Shown: positions 37,833 to 47,728, counted from the stretch's first letter. The stretch: DNA of 64,000 nt from Candidatus Woesearchaeota archaeon CG10_big_fil_rev_8_21_14_0_10_44_13 (GCA_002762985.1 PCXZ01000033.1:1-64000); one strand, 5' to 3'. Numbers and translations: made by a program. Notes: generated by a model from the letters alone, not told the origin.

Positions 37833-39173
37833 TTACTGTATGTTCCCAAGGATATCTGCTAAACGGTCCCTCGCTTCCTTCTCCATGTAGGCCTTGCTCT
37901 TGAAATCTATCAGGCCGGGCTCTGTGAAATAGAAGTCTGCAATGTCATCATAGGCCGCTGCAGCGTCTTTATAGCCGTTCTTGCTCAAGAACTTCGCGAA
38001 CTCCCTCTTGCCGACTGCAAGCTCCCCTATATTCTCATACTTGGCAGCCTTGCTGGCTGCGCTGTATGCGTCCATGGAAATCTTTTTATTCCACTCTATT
38101 ACCTCTCTGACGCTCTTTCTTTTCCCATTGTTCGTTATATGGACCATCCAGTAGGGCCCCACCCTTGTGCTGTTTATGGAAGGGTGATCGCCGTTCTGCC
38201 ATGCCTTCAGGAAATTCTCGACCTTCGCAGGCATGTTCTTCTTTGACAGGTCAGGGTCAGTCGGGTCATTGAAATAGACATATTCCTCATCATAGCCTGT
38301 CATGACGATGAAATGAGACGCATGACCCTCATCCCATGAATCCTTCCAGAAAGTGGAGAAAGCGGCAAAATCATCCCATACATAGTATGTGTCGATATGC
38401 ACGATCACAGGTTTTTTTGAATCGAGCATCCTCTTAAGATAAAAATAGGCTACAATCTGGTCATTGAAATATTTCTTTTCTTTTGAGCCTGCGCCGAAAT
38501 TATATTCGTGGGGCATGGTCGATTCTGCTCCTCCGGAAAGCAGCCCGAGGGTGTAATCATAGCCAAGATTCTCTGATGCAGTCATTATCGAATTCTCTTT
38601 TATCCCGTTGTTCAGTCCGGTGTAGCCGTTGTTCGCCAGCTTTGTGCCTACGCCTGAATATGCGACTATGTCTGAGAAATCCAGCGAAGGATCGTCATAC
38701 ATCGCAAGCATTGCATAAGCACCGAGATAGCTCAGGCCCGGCCGTTCCTCTGGCTCTATCCTGCCGCTTTTGTTTATGGTCATGCTGGCCCCGGAATATG
38801 CCCTTGGGACATCAAGAAGGTATGCAGGTGATCTTGCCTCGCTCTTGTTTTTCGTGCCTGCCTTTGGCTCCTCGGCAAAAGGAGTTATATTCATCGCTTC
38901 ATCCTCGCCTTCGCAGATAAAATTGCATCTGCAGTCCGGATATTCCCCTGATATGGCCCACCTGCCTACGCACATCACATGCGGCTGCTGTTCGCAGTAT
39001 TCCCCGCATGAGGACGTTTCAGGCTGGGTTTCCGTCCCTTCTGGGCTGCCTTCGGAATTGATATCCCTACTTGCGCACCCTCCGAGCATCAATGATGCTG
39101 AGAAAAATAGTGCCAATGATAATGCCAAAACAAAAACCAGAATCAATCTCCTTCTTGCCATCAGATCGTTCAC
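37833..39173 (-). CDS. Lipoprotein with C39-like peptidase domain
   Basis: Lipobox LMLGGC; ...KPVIVHIDTYY...ASHFIVMTGYDEEYVYFNDPTDPD. Confidence 0.7.
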   Translation of the reverse strand: MNDLMARRRLILVFVLALSLALFFSASLMLGGCASRDINSEGSPEGTETQPETSSCGEYCEQQPHVMCVGRWAISGEYPDCRCNFICEGEDEAMNITPFAEEPKAGTKNKSEARSPAYLLDVPRAYSGASMTINKSGRIEPEERPGLSYLGAYAMLAMYDDPSLDFSDIVAYSGVGTKLANNGYTGLNNGIKENSIMTASENLGYDYTLGLLSGGAESTMPHEYNFGAGSKEKKYFNDQIVAYFYLKRMLDSKKPVIVHIDTYYVWDDFAAFSTFWKDSWDEGHASHFIVMTGYDEEYVYFNDPTDPDLSKKNMPAKVENFLKAWQNGDHPSINSTRVGPYWMVHITNNGKRKSVREVIEWNKKISMDAYSAASKAAKYENIGELAVGKREFAKFLSKNGYKDAAAAYDDIADFYFTEPGLIDFKSKAYMEKEARDRLADILGNIQ

Positions 39174-40645
39174 TCGCTTATGCTCACTTCATTAGAGATG
39201 ATCTTCCTTTTCCTTCCCGATTTCTCGCTGTGCACAAAGACCGATGCAGGTGGCAATGTCACGCTGCCGACTATGCTGAGCTTTGCCTTGACGATGTATT
39301 TTATGAGCCTCTCCTCCTTCGGCTCCATCTCAAATTCCCATATCAGCAATGTGCCCTTCTTCGTCCTGAGCATCTTCTTGGGCAGCAATGTCCCGAGATC
39401 GTGCTTCTTGTCCAGCTCTATCATGTGAGGGATAGTATCGACAACAGTCACTTTCTTAAGCTCGTTCTTGCTCCTGTTGTTCACATTCAGGACAACCTTG
39501 AATTCCTTTATTCCGCCTTCAACTACGCTTACTCCCTCTGCGTGCTTGACTATCAATATCGGATGCCTGAACATGAGGTATAGGAGTATCAGTATCAGGA
39601 TTACCGTGATTATATAGAAAGGAAGCCTGTAGTTCGAAACGACGATGAGGGTTGTAGCCTCGCCTGGCGCAAGCCTTATGTCCCATGCGAGGTTTTTCTT
39701 CTTGTCTTTCTCATAAAGACTGCCCTGGGGGTCTGAGGTCACGAAATACTGGTCAATTGGCGATAAGGGGTAGAGGAATTTCTGCTGCTTCTGGACTATC
39801 TCATTGTTCGTAAGGGTTATCTCTTCTATGGTCTTGAGGAAGAATTTTGAAACCTTGGTCTCCTGCTCGAATGATATCCTGTAAGAGACTATCTCTATGG
39901 GGGTAGTCTCCCTGTAAAGCTCCTTGCCGTCCTCTGTTGCAACAACAGTCAATGTATCAAGGGTAGGCTTCTGGTTCTCATCGAACCCTACTGTGAATTC
40001 CACCCCTTTCTGCATCTCTGGCTGCAATTCGACTGTGCCATCCCTTGTGAAAAGGCTGCTTTCAAGCCTTATGTTGAGGTTCTTTATGTCCTTTGGATTA
40101 TTGTTCTTCAGGTTGACGACGAAAGAATAGATGTTCCTGGGGTCTATATACCTCGGGACCATCAATGTGCCTGAGATATCAGACAGGTAAGGTATCCCTT
40201 CATTAGGCACGATGAATACCTGCACGATCTTTGTCTGTTTTTCCCCTGTGTTCGAGGATTTTATCGTAAGGTCTACCACATAAGCCTTTGTGGGGTTAGC
40301 TTCAAGGCCTTTGTCCTTGAGGAGCATCCTGACCACCTTTGTAGCATGGGGTGTCACTGTGACGCCCGTTGCATAATCGAATGTAGACTCAGTGAGTATG
40401 CTCCATTCTGTGCCTTCAACCTTGGAACTCAGCTTGAAGACGTCAGTATAGCCCTGCTCGTTGGTTATTGCGAGGTCAAACATGGCCCAGTCGCCCTTGA
40501 TGACCTTATCCTTGACAGCCTTTGTGCTGACAGTGAAATTCTGGGCACATGCTATCGGGATGATTAGCAGAAATAAGGTTATAAGTCCGAGCATTAGTCT
40601 CTTTTTCGTCAAAAACATCACCCAACGATAGAGGATAATGGGCAA
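39170..40645 (-). CDS. Secreted/membrane protein with signal peptide and C-terminal TM
   Basis: N-terminal LITLFLLIIPIACAQ; TM FYIITVILILILLYLMF; 4-nt overlap with preceding gene. Confidence 0.6.
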   Translation of the reverse strand: MPIILYRWVMFLTKKRLMLGLITLFLLIIPIACAQNFTVSTKAVKDKVIKGDWAMFDLAITNEQGYTDVFKLSSKVEGTEWSILTESTFDYATGVTVTPHATKVVRMLLKDKGLEANPTKAYVVDLTIKSSNTGEKQTKIVQVFIVPNEGIPYLSDISGTLMVPRYIDPRNIYSFVVNLKNNNPKDIKNLNIRLESSLFTRDGTVELQPEMQKGVEFTVGFDENQKPTLDTLTVVATEDGKELYRETTPIEIVSYRISFEQETKVSKFFLKTIEEITLTNNEIVQKQQKFLYPLSPIDQYFVTSDPQGSLYEKDKKKNLAWDIRLAPGEATTLIVVSNYRLPFYIITVILILILLYLMFRHPILIVKHAEGVSVVEGGIKEFKVVLNVNNRSKNELKKVTVVDTIPHMIELDKKHDLGTLLPKKMLRTKKGTLLIWEFEMEPKEERLIKYIVKAKLSIVGSVTLPPASVFVHSEKSGRKRKIISNEVSISE

Positions 40646-40807
40646 GGTAATATTTAAATGTTTTGAAAAGATTATTGAAATGGGGTTTAATGGGCATATG
40701 GATTGGATGGTATGGGTTATTTATAAGATAAACAACCATATTTGCGGGGAAACCAAGGTTTCCAGCCCCAAATGGTTACGCGCATTTGATACGCAACAGC
40801 AAGGACC

Positions 40808-40879
40808 ACATCCTCACTTCGTTCGGAGTGGTCCGAATAATTCATTCAGTTCGGACCATTGAGCGCAGCGAAATGGTCC
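40808..40879. repeat. Two tandem hairpins with near-identical GGACCA(C/T) stems
   Basis: GGACCAC...GTGGTCC then GGACCAT...ATGGTCC. Confidence 0.6.
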
Positions 40880-40912
40880 TAGCTGTCGGTGTCAATGGAC
40901 GAAACCACTGCT

Positions 40913-41030
40913 CTCGTCCCCTTCCTGCATTTTGCAAAGCAGCGGAGCGATTTTGCGGGTAAGTTGTGCAGGGAAAGGTTGTGCGGCCATGAGCCGTATC
41001 GAGAGGTTAAGCGGTGGAGGCGAATGGAAT
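40913..41030 (+). repeat. Dispersed repeat copy A
   Basis: Homologous to reverse strand of 11627-11746. Confidence 0.6.
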
Positions 41031-41154
41031 GTTGAAAAAACTGAAAGTTTTTGAAACTAAGAAAATCAGCAGATTTTCTGTTGAGTTTTAGTTTGCAAAA
41101 AGTATGGAAACAAAACATACAGATTAAAACAATCAATATCCAAAAATAAATCAA

Positions 41155-41228
41155 TGGGGCTGGCAGGATTTGAACCCGCGATCTCACCCACCCCAAGGGT
41201 GAATCTTACCAAGCTAGACCACAGCCCC
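41155..41228 (-). tRNA. tRNA-Pro(GGG)
   Basis: Acceptor GGGGCTG/CAGCCCC, CACCC-TTGGGGT-GGGTG anticodon arm, T-arm GCGGGTTCAAATCCTGC; no intron. Confidence 0.88.
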
Positions 41229-41269
41229 GAATGAAAAAATAGGGATTAATGACAAGAAACCGTTTTGTT

Positions 41270-42082
41270 TTATAAATGTTTTTGATGCTCTGTCATTGTC
41301 ACCAACAGGCCTATCCATCCATTATCAATAGTCACCCTTTTCCATGATTCATACTGCGGATGGCCGCTTGGCTTCATGATTGAATCGATTGTGTGGGGCC
41401 TTGCATCAGCAAGATTGTAGCTTTCTATTGGGGGAGGTGATGTGAAAGCAGGGTGTGCGCCATAATATGCGTCCCACAACTTGATTATGAGCGGAAAATT
41501 TCTTTCGAATTCTGATAAGATCTTGGTATAATTCACGCATGGGGGTGCCACTCCGTTAATGCCTTCCATGAAGACGGTGTTGCCTGCAAAGACCTCGTGC
41601 AATGCCTCACCGAAACCGTCCAGCTTGTCTGCAAGAGATACCACCTGCGCTTCTTTTGTGACTTTCTCTATGGCTGCATCAAGCAGATCATGGTATTTAT
41701 AGCCATTGACTCTCTCAGGGTACAGCTGACAAAAGTATCCTATCGCCTCTAATTCATACGAACGTTTTAGCACCAGCTCTTTGAGGTCCATCATCTTCTT
41801 AGTGCACACTTCAATATCACCGGTTATGATCTCAGGGTCATCATGGACATAAGCCTGTGCGAGCGCCAGAGGGCCATTGAAATCCCCGCCGAAGACATGC
41901 TCTGCGAATGGGATGATCTCATTGGTTATCCGAGCGACTCTCCTGCTGTGGATCCCGTTATTTGTGCGGTAGAACATAGGGCTGCGCTTAGCATACCTTT
42001 TTATCATCTCCAGCTTCTGCTCCCTTCCGTTGAATTTTGACAGATGCTCCTCAATCTTCTCAATATCTACTACCATGCTCAA
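41270..42082 (-). CDS. HD-domain phosphohydrolase (YfbR/HDDC2-like)
   Basis: GIHSRRVARI...QAYVHDDPEIITGDIE...LADKLDGFGEALHEV; 4-nt overlap with rad50. Confidence 0.75.
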   Translation of the reverse strand: MSMVVDIEKIEEHLSKFNGREQKLEMIKRYAKRSPMFYRTNNGIHSRRVARITNEIIPFAEHVFGGDFNGPLALAQAYVHDDPEIITGDIEVCTKKMMDLKELVLKRSYELEAIGYFCQLYPERVNGYKYHDLLDAAIEKVTKEAQVVSLADKLDGFGEALHEVFAGNTVFMEGINGVAPPCVNYTKILSEFERNFPLIIKLWDAYYGAHPAFTSPPPIESYNLADARPHTIDSIMKPSGHPQYESWKRVTIDNGWIGLLVTMTEHQKHL

Positions 42083-44529
42083 CCGCCTACGCTGCTGACG
42101 TGCCCTGACTTCCCTATCCTCAGGACAGTGTTCACAAAGCTCTCGACCTTGGGCTCGTGGCTCACTATGATCACCTGCTTCATCCCAAGATCCTCGATCA
42201 CGTCCCTCACCTTGTCCAGCTGCTCAGAAGAGAACCCGTCAGTTGGCTCGTCCAATATTATGAGGTCCTTTGTCTTTATAGTCCCTACGATGCTGTTTAT
42301 CACCTTGTTCAATGACAGCCTGTATGCAAGCGCCACAGCGGTCTTCTCTCCGCCGCTCAGTCCGTCAAGGCTTGCCTCATAGCCGTCCTGCTGCACTATG
42401 GGCGTGAAGCTCTCGTCAAGGCTCACCATCAATGCCTCGTCCTCGACCAATGCCTTGAACCACTGCTGGAAAAGCTCCCTGAACTGGGCCTGTATCTTAT
42501 ACATGACGTTCTTCTCTATCACTGCAACGACATTCAGGAACTGGTTCTCGAGCCAATCCTGGACCTGCCTTGTCCTCTCAAGCCTCTGTTTTGCAAGAAG
42601 CTTCTCATTAATCTCCTTCTCGAGGATTTTTATCATGCCTGAAATGCCATCTTCCTGCGTCGCTATGCCTTTCTCCTCTATCTGCAGCAGTTTCATGTTC
42701 TCTTTGGCCTCATCGCATCCTTTTTTGGCATTGAGATAGGATGTTTCAGCATCGCCTGCTGCCTTAAGCTTATCATACAGCATGATCCTGGCATTGTTTA
42801 TATCGCCGATGTCTTTCTTTATCTCTTCCTGCATCATTACAAGCTCTTTTTTCCTTGCTTCCTTCTCCCCGAGGATCTCCTCAAGGTGGTTTTTCTCCTG
42901 GAGCCTTTTCAGAAGCGATTTTTCGTCCTCAAGCTCTCTTGATATCTTATCTACATCCTCTTTCTGCAGCGCGAGAAGCTTCTCGGTCGAAGAGACCAGC
43001 TCCTGCTCTGACCTTGCAAGCTCTTTCTTCTTCTCTGCCATGCCATCGAGCGTTTTTTTCAGCGAGCCTGCCTCTGCGCCCAGCTTCTCTGCTCTCTTCT
43101 CGCTCTCAAAGACCTCTTCGATGCTTTTCTTTATGTCCTTCAGCCCTTCCTTCTTCTCATTGAGCTGGTTCTCGAGGAGCTTCGCTGATTCAAGGCTTCT
43201 CCTTATGTTCTCCTGCTCTCTTGCGGTTATATCATGCTTGTGCTCCTTCTCGACGGGCCTTGTGCACATCGGGCAGGTCTGCATGCTGAGGATGTTCTTC
43301 ATGATGGACTCTGAGTTCTTCCTCAATGCCTCAAGCTCATTGAGCTTCTTGCTGATGTCGTTTATGCCATGCTCGAGCTCTTCTGCATACCTTTTCAGCC
43401 TGTCCTTCGCTTCTGTCTTTTTCTTCAGCTCAAGAAGCTCTTTTTCCTTCAATTCAAGATTCATTGAATGCTCTGCGGATTCCTCTATGGACTTCTCAAG
43501 CTCTTTCACCCTCCTCTCAAGGTGCTTCTTGCTCTCAGAAAAGCCGGATCTCTGCTGGAGGATGCTCTTTATCCTTGCGTCGTTCTCTTTTATCGACTGC
43601 TCTATGCGCTCAAGTGATCTTGCTGTCCTGACATCAAGCCCCGATATCCTCTCTGATGTCTCAAATGCCTGTTTTTCAAGGATCTCCTGCTCCTTCCTGT
43701 TCTTCTCACTGAGACTGACCTTGTCATTCAGCTTCATGCTGCTGATCTCGAGCTCTTTTTTCAGCTGCCTGAGGTTTTCCATGCCCTTTTCCTTCTCTGC
43801 AAGCAGCCTGTTCCTGTCCTCGACAAGTTTTGCAGCAGAACATAGCTTAGGCCTTATCTCCCCAAGCCTTTTCCCCGCCTTCTCAAGCTCGGTCTTCTGG
43901 AAGATGAGCTGCCTGTTCTTCTCTTCAATGCCAAAAACCCTCCCTTCGAGCTCTTTTGATCTCTCTTTCATCGTTTTCAGGATTATCGATGTATTCTCGA
44001 CCACTCTCTTGTACCTGTCGATGCCGAAAACGCCCCTCAGGATATTGAGCCTCTCCTCCCTGTCAGAGAATATTATATGCTTCATCTGCTCCTGCGGCGT
44101 ATACACTGTATACCTGTAGACCAATGATTTTGATTTCGAGACAAGCTCTTTAGGATAGCCCAGCAGGTCAAGTATCCTTGCCTTCAATTCGATGTGGGTG
44201 CCGTCATCCTTCTTGCCGTCCACTATTATGAAGCCTGATTCCTGCTTTGTGCTGTCTTTCGCCCTCTTCAGGTTCCTCTTGATTATCACTTCCTTGCCGT
44301 CAACATCGAACTTCAATTCCACAGAACCTTCATCCGAGCCGTACCTGAGCAGGTTCTCTCCGCTCAGGTCGCCTTTCATTATGCCGAAAAGCGCGAATTC
44401 TGCCGCTAGAAGTATGGTTGATTTGCCTGCGCCTATGTCGCCTGAAAGGAGCAGGGATCCGTCTGGGAAATCTATGCTCTGGCTCCTGTAGCTCCTTATA
44501 TTGCTGAGCTTTATGTTCTTGAGAATCAT
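42079..44529 (-). CDS. rad50: DNA double-strand break repair ATPase Rad50
   Basis: Walker A SGDIGAGKSTILLA, zinc hook CPMC, signature LSGGEKTAVALAYRLSL, LDEPTDG. Confidence 0.95.
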   Translation of the reverse strand: MILKNIKLSNIRSYRSQSIDFPDGSLLLSGDIGAGKSTILLAAEFALFGIMKGDLSGENLLRYGSDEGSVELKFDVDGKEVIIKRNLKRAKDSTKQESGFIIVDGKKDDGTHIELKARILDLLGYPKELVSKSKSLVYRYTVYTPQEQMKHIIFSDREERLNILRGVFGIDRYKRVVENTSIILKTMKERSKELEGRVFGIEEKNRQLIFQKTELEKAGKRLGEIRPKLCSAAKLVEDRNRLLAEKEKGMENLRQLKKELEISSMKLNDKVSLSEKNRKEQEILEKQAFETSERISGLDVRTARSLERIEQSIKENDARIKSILQQRSGFSESKKHLERRVKELEKSIEESAEHSMNLELKEKELLELKKKTEAKDRLKRYAEELEHGINDISKKLNELEALRKNSESIMKNILSMQTCPMCTRPVEKEHKHDITAREQENIRRSLESAKLLENQLNEKKEGLKDIKKSIEEVFESEKRAEKLGAEAGSLKKTLDGMAEKKKELARSEQELVSSTEKLLALQKEDVDKISRELEDEKSLLKRLQEKNHLEEILGEKEARKKELVMMQEEIKKDIGDINNARIMLYDKLKAAGDAETSYLNAKKGCDEAKENMKLLQIEEKGIATQEDGISGMIKILEKEINEKLLAKQRLERTRQVQDWLENQFLNVVAVIEKNVMYKIQAQFRELFQQWFKALVEDEALMVSLDESFTPIVQQDGYEASLDGLSGGEKTAVALAYRLSLNKVINSIVGTIKTKDLIILDEPTDGFSSEQLDKVRDVIEDLGMKQVIIVSHEPKVESFVNTVLRIGKSGHVSSVGG

Positions 44530-45428
44530 TTTGCACCTTTTTTTGTAAAGAGGAAATTTAGCCAGCTAGTTATTTTTTGGAAAAAATTTTCATGTTTAAA
44601 TTCGACCGGGGATGTTGGTTCACTACTTTGTTCTTCTTTGTATCGGTATCCCAATTCAATATCTTTAGCCGCTACTTCAATTCCACAACCACCGCTTATT
44701 CGTTTACCAAGTATCTCGCCTGTATCCACATGAATAAATAACCCTTCCACATTTCCTTCTGGAGCGCAGTCCTCCCACACTCCCCATAGATAAGTCCCTC
44801 TTTCAATATGTCTGTCAGAATTGTATCCTTGTCCCCCATAATACAACTCCACTTGCGGTTCTTTCATCCCGTTTTGCATGCCAATATCTCTAGCTTCGCT
44901 TTTGCTTATCAAAAACCGGTATGGTTCCCTTGGACCTGGGTCTTTTATATCGCTCATGAAATTCCCATCATTCAAAACCCGCAGATTAAACAAATGCCAA
45001 ACCTTTATGGGGGCGCTGTTTGGCTCTTCTTTTAATTCATAGGTGTAGTTGTAAGTAAACAAATAAGTGGGCTCAAAAGTCTGATTTTGAGGTATGTACC
45101 TTCTTCCCAACTGCCTGGCTTCCACAAGTCCAAAATGTTCATTAAAATAATCTTCACCCAGATTGGAGATTATATAATTATTTATCCCATCAATTACAGA
45201 TTGAGGGGCAGGTATGCGGGGGGGTGTATAGATTACAACACGGCTGGCATTATTCCCAATCTCGCCTGTTACCTCTTGGGGTTTATCGGCTGATTCTTTA
45301 AGTGATGATTCATCTTCTCTTTCCTGTTTTATCCCTAGTTCATATTGTGCTGCTGCAAAGAAAGAAGAGGTTATTAACAAAATTACAAAGGCTGCCCCAT
45401 AAGACCAATAATCTATTATTTTTTTCAT
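44526..45428 (-). CDS. Hypothetical protein with N-terminal TM/signal
   Basis: ORF with hydrophobic N-terminus; 4-nt overlap with rad50. Confidence 0.5.
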   Translation of the reverse strand: MKKIIDYWSYGAAFVILLITSSFFAAAQYELGIKQEREDESSLKESADKPQEVTGEIGNNASRVVIYTPPRIPAPQSVIDGINNYIISNLGEDYFNEHFGLVEARQLGRRYIPQNQTFEPTYLFTYNYTYELKEEPNSAPIKVWHLFNLRVLNDGNFMSDIKDPGPREPYRFLISKSEARDIGMQNGMKEPQVELYYGGQGYNSDRHIERGTYLWGVWEDCAPEGNVEGLFIHVDTGEILGKRISGGCGIEVAAKDIELGYRYKEEQSSEPTSPVEFKHENFFQKITSWLNFLFTKKGAK

Positions 45429-45569
45429 ATTTATGTAGTATGCCCCCTTTAAAAGTATATGACAACAAAAAGATGTGCTAAAGAAGTATAAAAATGTTGC
45501 TGTGTGAGCGTTTGGGGGTTAAAGAGGGAGATTATAAAAATATAATGTAAAAATAAGGGGCCATAATGG

Positions 45570-46496
45570 TCAATCAGCCAGGCCCGCAGCACCTATAATC
45601 CCGCCGTACTTCAGGCTTGCCCTTGTTATCTTAGGCATCTTCCCCGTTATGGAATATTTTCTTGCAGAATTGATTATAGATCTGCCCATGAATCCCCATG
45701 CATTGGAGATGTTGCCTCCGATGATTATGATCTCCGGATGCTCTACAGCGATAAGATTTGAGATCGCCATGCCCATGTAAGCTCCTGTCTCTTCGAAGAC
45801 TTTTTTTGCCTTGTTCTTCTTGTTTCCGCCTGATTTTTTCAGGCCTTTAGCAATCTCATAAAGCTCTTCCGGGTCCTTTACTTTCAGCCCGTGCTCTTTC
45901 GCTGTCTGCACGATCCCATAAGAAGAAGCGTAAGCTTCAAGGCATCCAATTCTGCCGCAGTGGCATCTCCTTCCATTGATCGCATTGATTTTCACATGCC
46001 CAAGCTCGCCTGCAGCGCCCATCCCATGACAGATCTTTTTGTTATGGATTATCCCTCCGCCCACGCCTGTGCCCAGCGTATAGCCTGCGACGCAGGAATG
46101 ATTTTTCCCTGCTCCATGCAATGCCTCTGCAAAGACAAAGCACCTTGCGTCATTGTCGAGGAGAACCTTAACATTCCTCTTGAATCTGTTTCTGACATGA
46201 TTTTTTACGAAACTCACAAGATTAACACCGTTCAGAGGTATGTTCACAGAAGCTATTATCTTCCCGGTCTTCCAATCAAGCGGGCCTGGGCTTCCTATGC
46301 CTATAGACCTTATCCTGCCATCGCTGAAATAATCCTCAAAAGCGTTTATGGAAAGGAATATGTCGTTCAGGACCGCTTTCGTGCCTTTTTTCGCACCTGT
46401 CCTCTGTATATAGACTATGCTGACAATCTTCCCTTTGCTGACTATTGCTGATTTTATCGTCGTTCCGCCGATGTCTATGCCGAGAGTATTGTTCAT
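45570..46496 (-). CDS. ROK-family sugar kinase
   Basis: LGIDIGGTTIKSAIV, GTGVGGGIIHNKKICHGMGAAGELGHVKI, CHCGRIGCLEAYAS. Confidence 0.93.
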   Translation of the reverse strand: MNNTLGIDIGGTTIKSAIVSKGKIVSIVYIQRTGAKKGTKAVLNDIFLSINAFEDYFSDGRIRSIGIGSPGPLDWKTGKIIASVNIPLNGVNLVSFVKNHVRNRFKRNVKVLLDNDARCFVFAEALHGAGKNHSCVAGYTLGTGVGGGIIHNKKICHGMGAAGELGHVKINAINGRRCHCGRIGCLEAYASSYGIVQTAKEHGLKVKDPEELYEIAKGLKKSGGNKKNKAKKVFEETGAYMGMAISNLIAVEHPEIIIIGGNISNAWGFMGRSIINSARKYSITGKMPKITRASLKYGGIIGAAGLAD

Positions 46497-46505
46497 TTTG
46501 GCCGT

Positions 46506-47492
46506 CTAGTTGATGGGTGTCCCGAGCTGCTTCTTGAAATTCTCCAGAATCTCGACTTCGGTAGGATCAGCGCCGTTCTCAAGCGCAAGGTAATAGCCAA
46601 CATAGCTTCCGAGCAATACTGATGACAGTATGCGCGCAAGAAGGCTGTCTCCGCTGAGCTTTATGTACAGGACTGGAATCCCGCTGTCCTGGACGAGCTT
46701 CTTCATTATGGCCATCCTTTTCTTTATCCTGTCGAAATCATTCTTGTCCTCTATTATTATGACAAAAAGGTTCTTTGCAGGATTTATGTAGCTCTCGATC
46801 TCGTTATGGTTGAGCTCAGAGAAGACATTGAAGAAAGCCGTTGTTTTTGCATTCTCGTTTATCTTGCATTTCCATATCCTTGCTATGCACTCCAGCTTCT
46901 GGGAGGAGTATATCACGGGTATTTTCCCTTTCAGCTTAGCTGCGATATCCTTTGCGTTCTCGTGATGGCTTTTTTTCAGGGCCCCTATTGCATCTTCTAT
47001 CTCACCTGTCTTGTCCTTTATTATCCTGGAATTCTGCAGAACATTGATCAGCGGCAATGTCAGATAACCCATTGCGTCCCTCGGCTGCAGCCCTGAAGGC
47101 ACCTTGATGAAAGGGGCTTTTGCCTGGATGCACATCTCCTCGAGTTTCCCTCCTTTCGCTATCCCTACAATCTTGGCTTTTTTTGCCCTTGCCTCCTTGA
47201 ATGCTGCCAACGGCTCTTCTGTATTGCCGGAGTATGATGCGACTATGACAAGGGTGTTATGGTCAACCCATTTAGGAAGGAAATATGACCTGCAGACCTC
47301 AAAAGGGACGCTGAAATCAAGGTATGAGTGTAGGATTGCGCCTGCGAATGCGCTTCCGCCCATGCCGCATAAGACTATGCCGTTTATCGGCAGGCCCACA
47401 ACTATGTTTTTTCCCAATCTCTGGGCATCTTCGCACTGCTTCCAGAAATTATCCAGCACAGAAATCATGTTTTCCTTGTCGACATTGGCCAT
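46506..47492 (-). CDS. Bifunctional phosphoglucose/phosphomannose isomerase (SIS domain)
   Basis: VLCGMGGSAFAG, VASYSGNTEEPLA, ELNHNEI. Confidence 0.88.
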   Translation of the reverse strand: MANVDKENMISVLDNFWKQCEDAQRLGKNIVVGLPINGIVLCGMGGSAFAGAILHSYLDFSVPFEVCRSYFLPKWVDHNTLVIVASYSGNTEEPLAAFKEARAKKAKIVGIAKGGKLEEMCIQAKAPFIKVPSGLQPRDAMGYLTLPLINVLQNSRIIKDKTGEIEDAIGALKKSHHENAKDIAAKLKGKIPVIYSSQKLECIARIWKCKINENAKTTAFFNVFSELNHNEIESYINPAKNLFVIIIEDKNDFDRIKKRMAIMKKLVQDSGIPVLYIKLSGDSLLARILSSVLLGSYVGYYLALENGADPTEVEILENFKKQLGTPIN

Positions 47493-47569
47493 TGAATCAC
47501 CTCGAATTCACTGAATAGACATTGAATAAGCAAAAATAATGTGGAGAAGTATTTAAAGGTTATTATATT

Positions 47570-47728
47570 TCAGGGAGGCTTTTTCTTCACTAAATCAATC
47601 AGAAGTTTCTCTTTTTCTGAAGGATAGAACTCTCTATCTACTTCTTTCAGAAGTTCATCTGTTGATGTTTTAAATTTTAGTTTACCAAACGCTTCTCTTA
47701 ATGGGTTTATTTGTTTCTTTTGGGACAT
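47570..47728 (-). CDS. 52-aa AbrB-less VapB-like antitoxin paralogue
   Basis: Translated by eye: MSQKKQINPLREAFGKLKFKTSTDELLKEVDREFYPSEKEKLLIDLVKKKPP; matches C-terminal part of 48122-48346. Confidence 0.7.
   Translation of the reverse strand: MSQKKQINPLREAFGKLKFKTSTDELLKEVDREFYPSEKEKLLIDLVKKKPP

Noticed and set aside
42782-44119. 445-aa ORF antisense to rad50
   Set aside because: Ser/Phe-rich translation typical of the antisense strand of a Lys/Glu-rich coiled coil; rad50 motifs are unambiguous on the other strand.
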